Part shown: positions 20,967-20,979 of the stretch, in pieces
Layout: each line of letters begins with the position of its first letter
Numbering within the stretch: the stretch's first letter is position 1
Source of the DNA: Bacillota bacterium
Lineage (GTDB): Bacteria; Bacillota; Clostridia; Oscillospirales; Ethanoligenentaceae
DNA length: 20,979 nt
Assembly (NCBI GenBank): GCA_023391835.1
Contig: JAEWAE010000070.1
Location: 1 to 20,979 of the forward strand
Direction of reading: 5' to 3'
The notes under the pieces: model-generated
Told to the model about the DNA's origin: nothing
What the model saw: the letters and a program-made list of their open reading frames with translations, nothing else
Database searches by the model: none
Program-made: the position numbers and the translations under genes

Positions 20967-20979
20967 TTCCGGGGTTAAA

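Noticed and set aside
1..20979. CRISPR array, toxin-antitoxin or restriction system
   Set aside because: No regularly spaced repeats, no Cas-like proteins and no paired small toxin/antitoxin frames were seen.

Overview
The window looks like a chromosomal segment of a high-GC anaerobic Firmicute, probably Clostridia (Oscillospirales/Ruminococcaceae-like). Support: cdaA-cdaR, a BaiCD/BaiH-like flavoenzyme, a selenium/sulfur carrier-cysteine desulfurase pair, a PcrA with a long insert, a DUF4368-type serine recombinase, AGGAGG ribosome sites and a ferredoxin-type flavin thioredoxin reductase candidate. Taxonomy is inferred from protein character only.

Layout. (1) 1-1654: debris of an integrative element. 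It holds the 5' part of a minus-strand ParA, a 36-codon C-terminal remnant of another minus-strand gene, and a plus-strand large serine recombinase that has lost its catalytic domain; the last two are cut at the same point near 345-353. (2) 1725-2045: two minus-strand tRNA-Leu genes (GAG, then CAG) behind a perfect consensus promoter. (3) 2084-5909: cdaA-cdaR (cyclic-di-AMP synthase and regulator) followed by a FAD-dependent oxidoreductase that may start at an unusual ATT codon; no glmM is present. (4) 6040-7399: a Se/S carrier-like protein translationally coupled to a class-V PLP enzyme. (5) 7673-8998: ispD-ispF of the MEP isoprenoid pathway, with an inverted repeat over the promoter and a strong terminator. 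(6) 9058-10177: trxA and a Crp/Fnr-family regulator, with a perfect CRP-like palindrome centred at -41.5. (7) 10266-12481: an Old Yellow Enzyme-type NADH:flavin oxidoreductase with its own promoter and a possible leader attenuator. (8) 12597-13578: a cysteine-rich conserved-looking protein of unknown function. (9) 13628-16105: pcrA. (10) 16096-19104: a three-gene MacAB-like ABC exporter operon. (11) 19164-20966: a VOC/glyoxalase-fold protein (+), an overlooked 54-residue protein (-), and a TrxB-like flavoprotein (+).

Almost everything from 2084 to 19048 is read on the minus strand as short operons with recognisable promoters and terminators. Redox control is a recurring theme: thioredoxin, its Crp-type operon partner and a flavin thioredoxin reductase-like enzyme could form one thiol system, perhaps driven by ferredoxin. 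The points most worth a second look are the trxA-crp promoter, the non-NADPH-like thioredoxin reductase, the 54-residue gene, the cysteine-rich protein and the decayed recombinase junction. I found no CRISPR array, complete insertion sequence or evident defence system.
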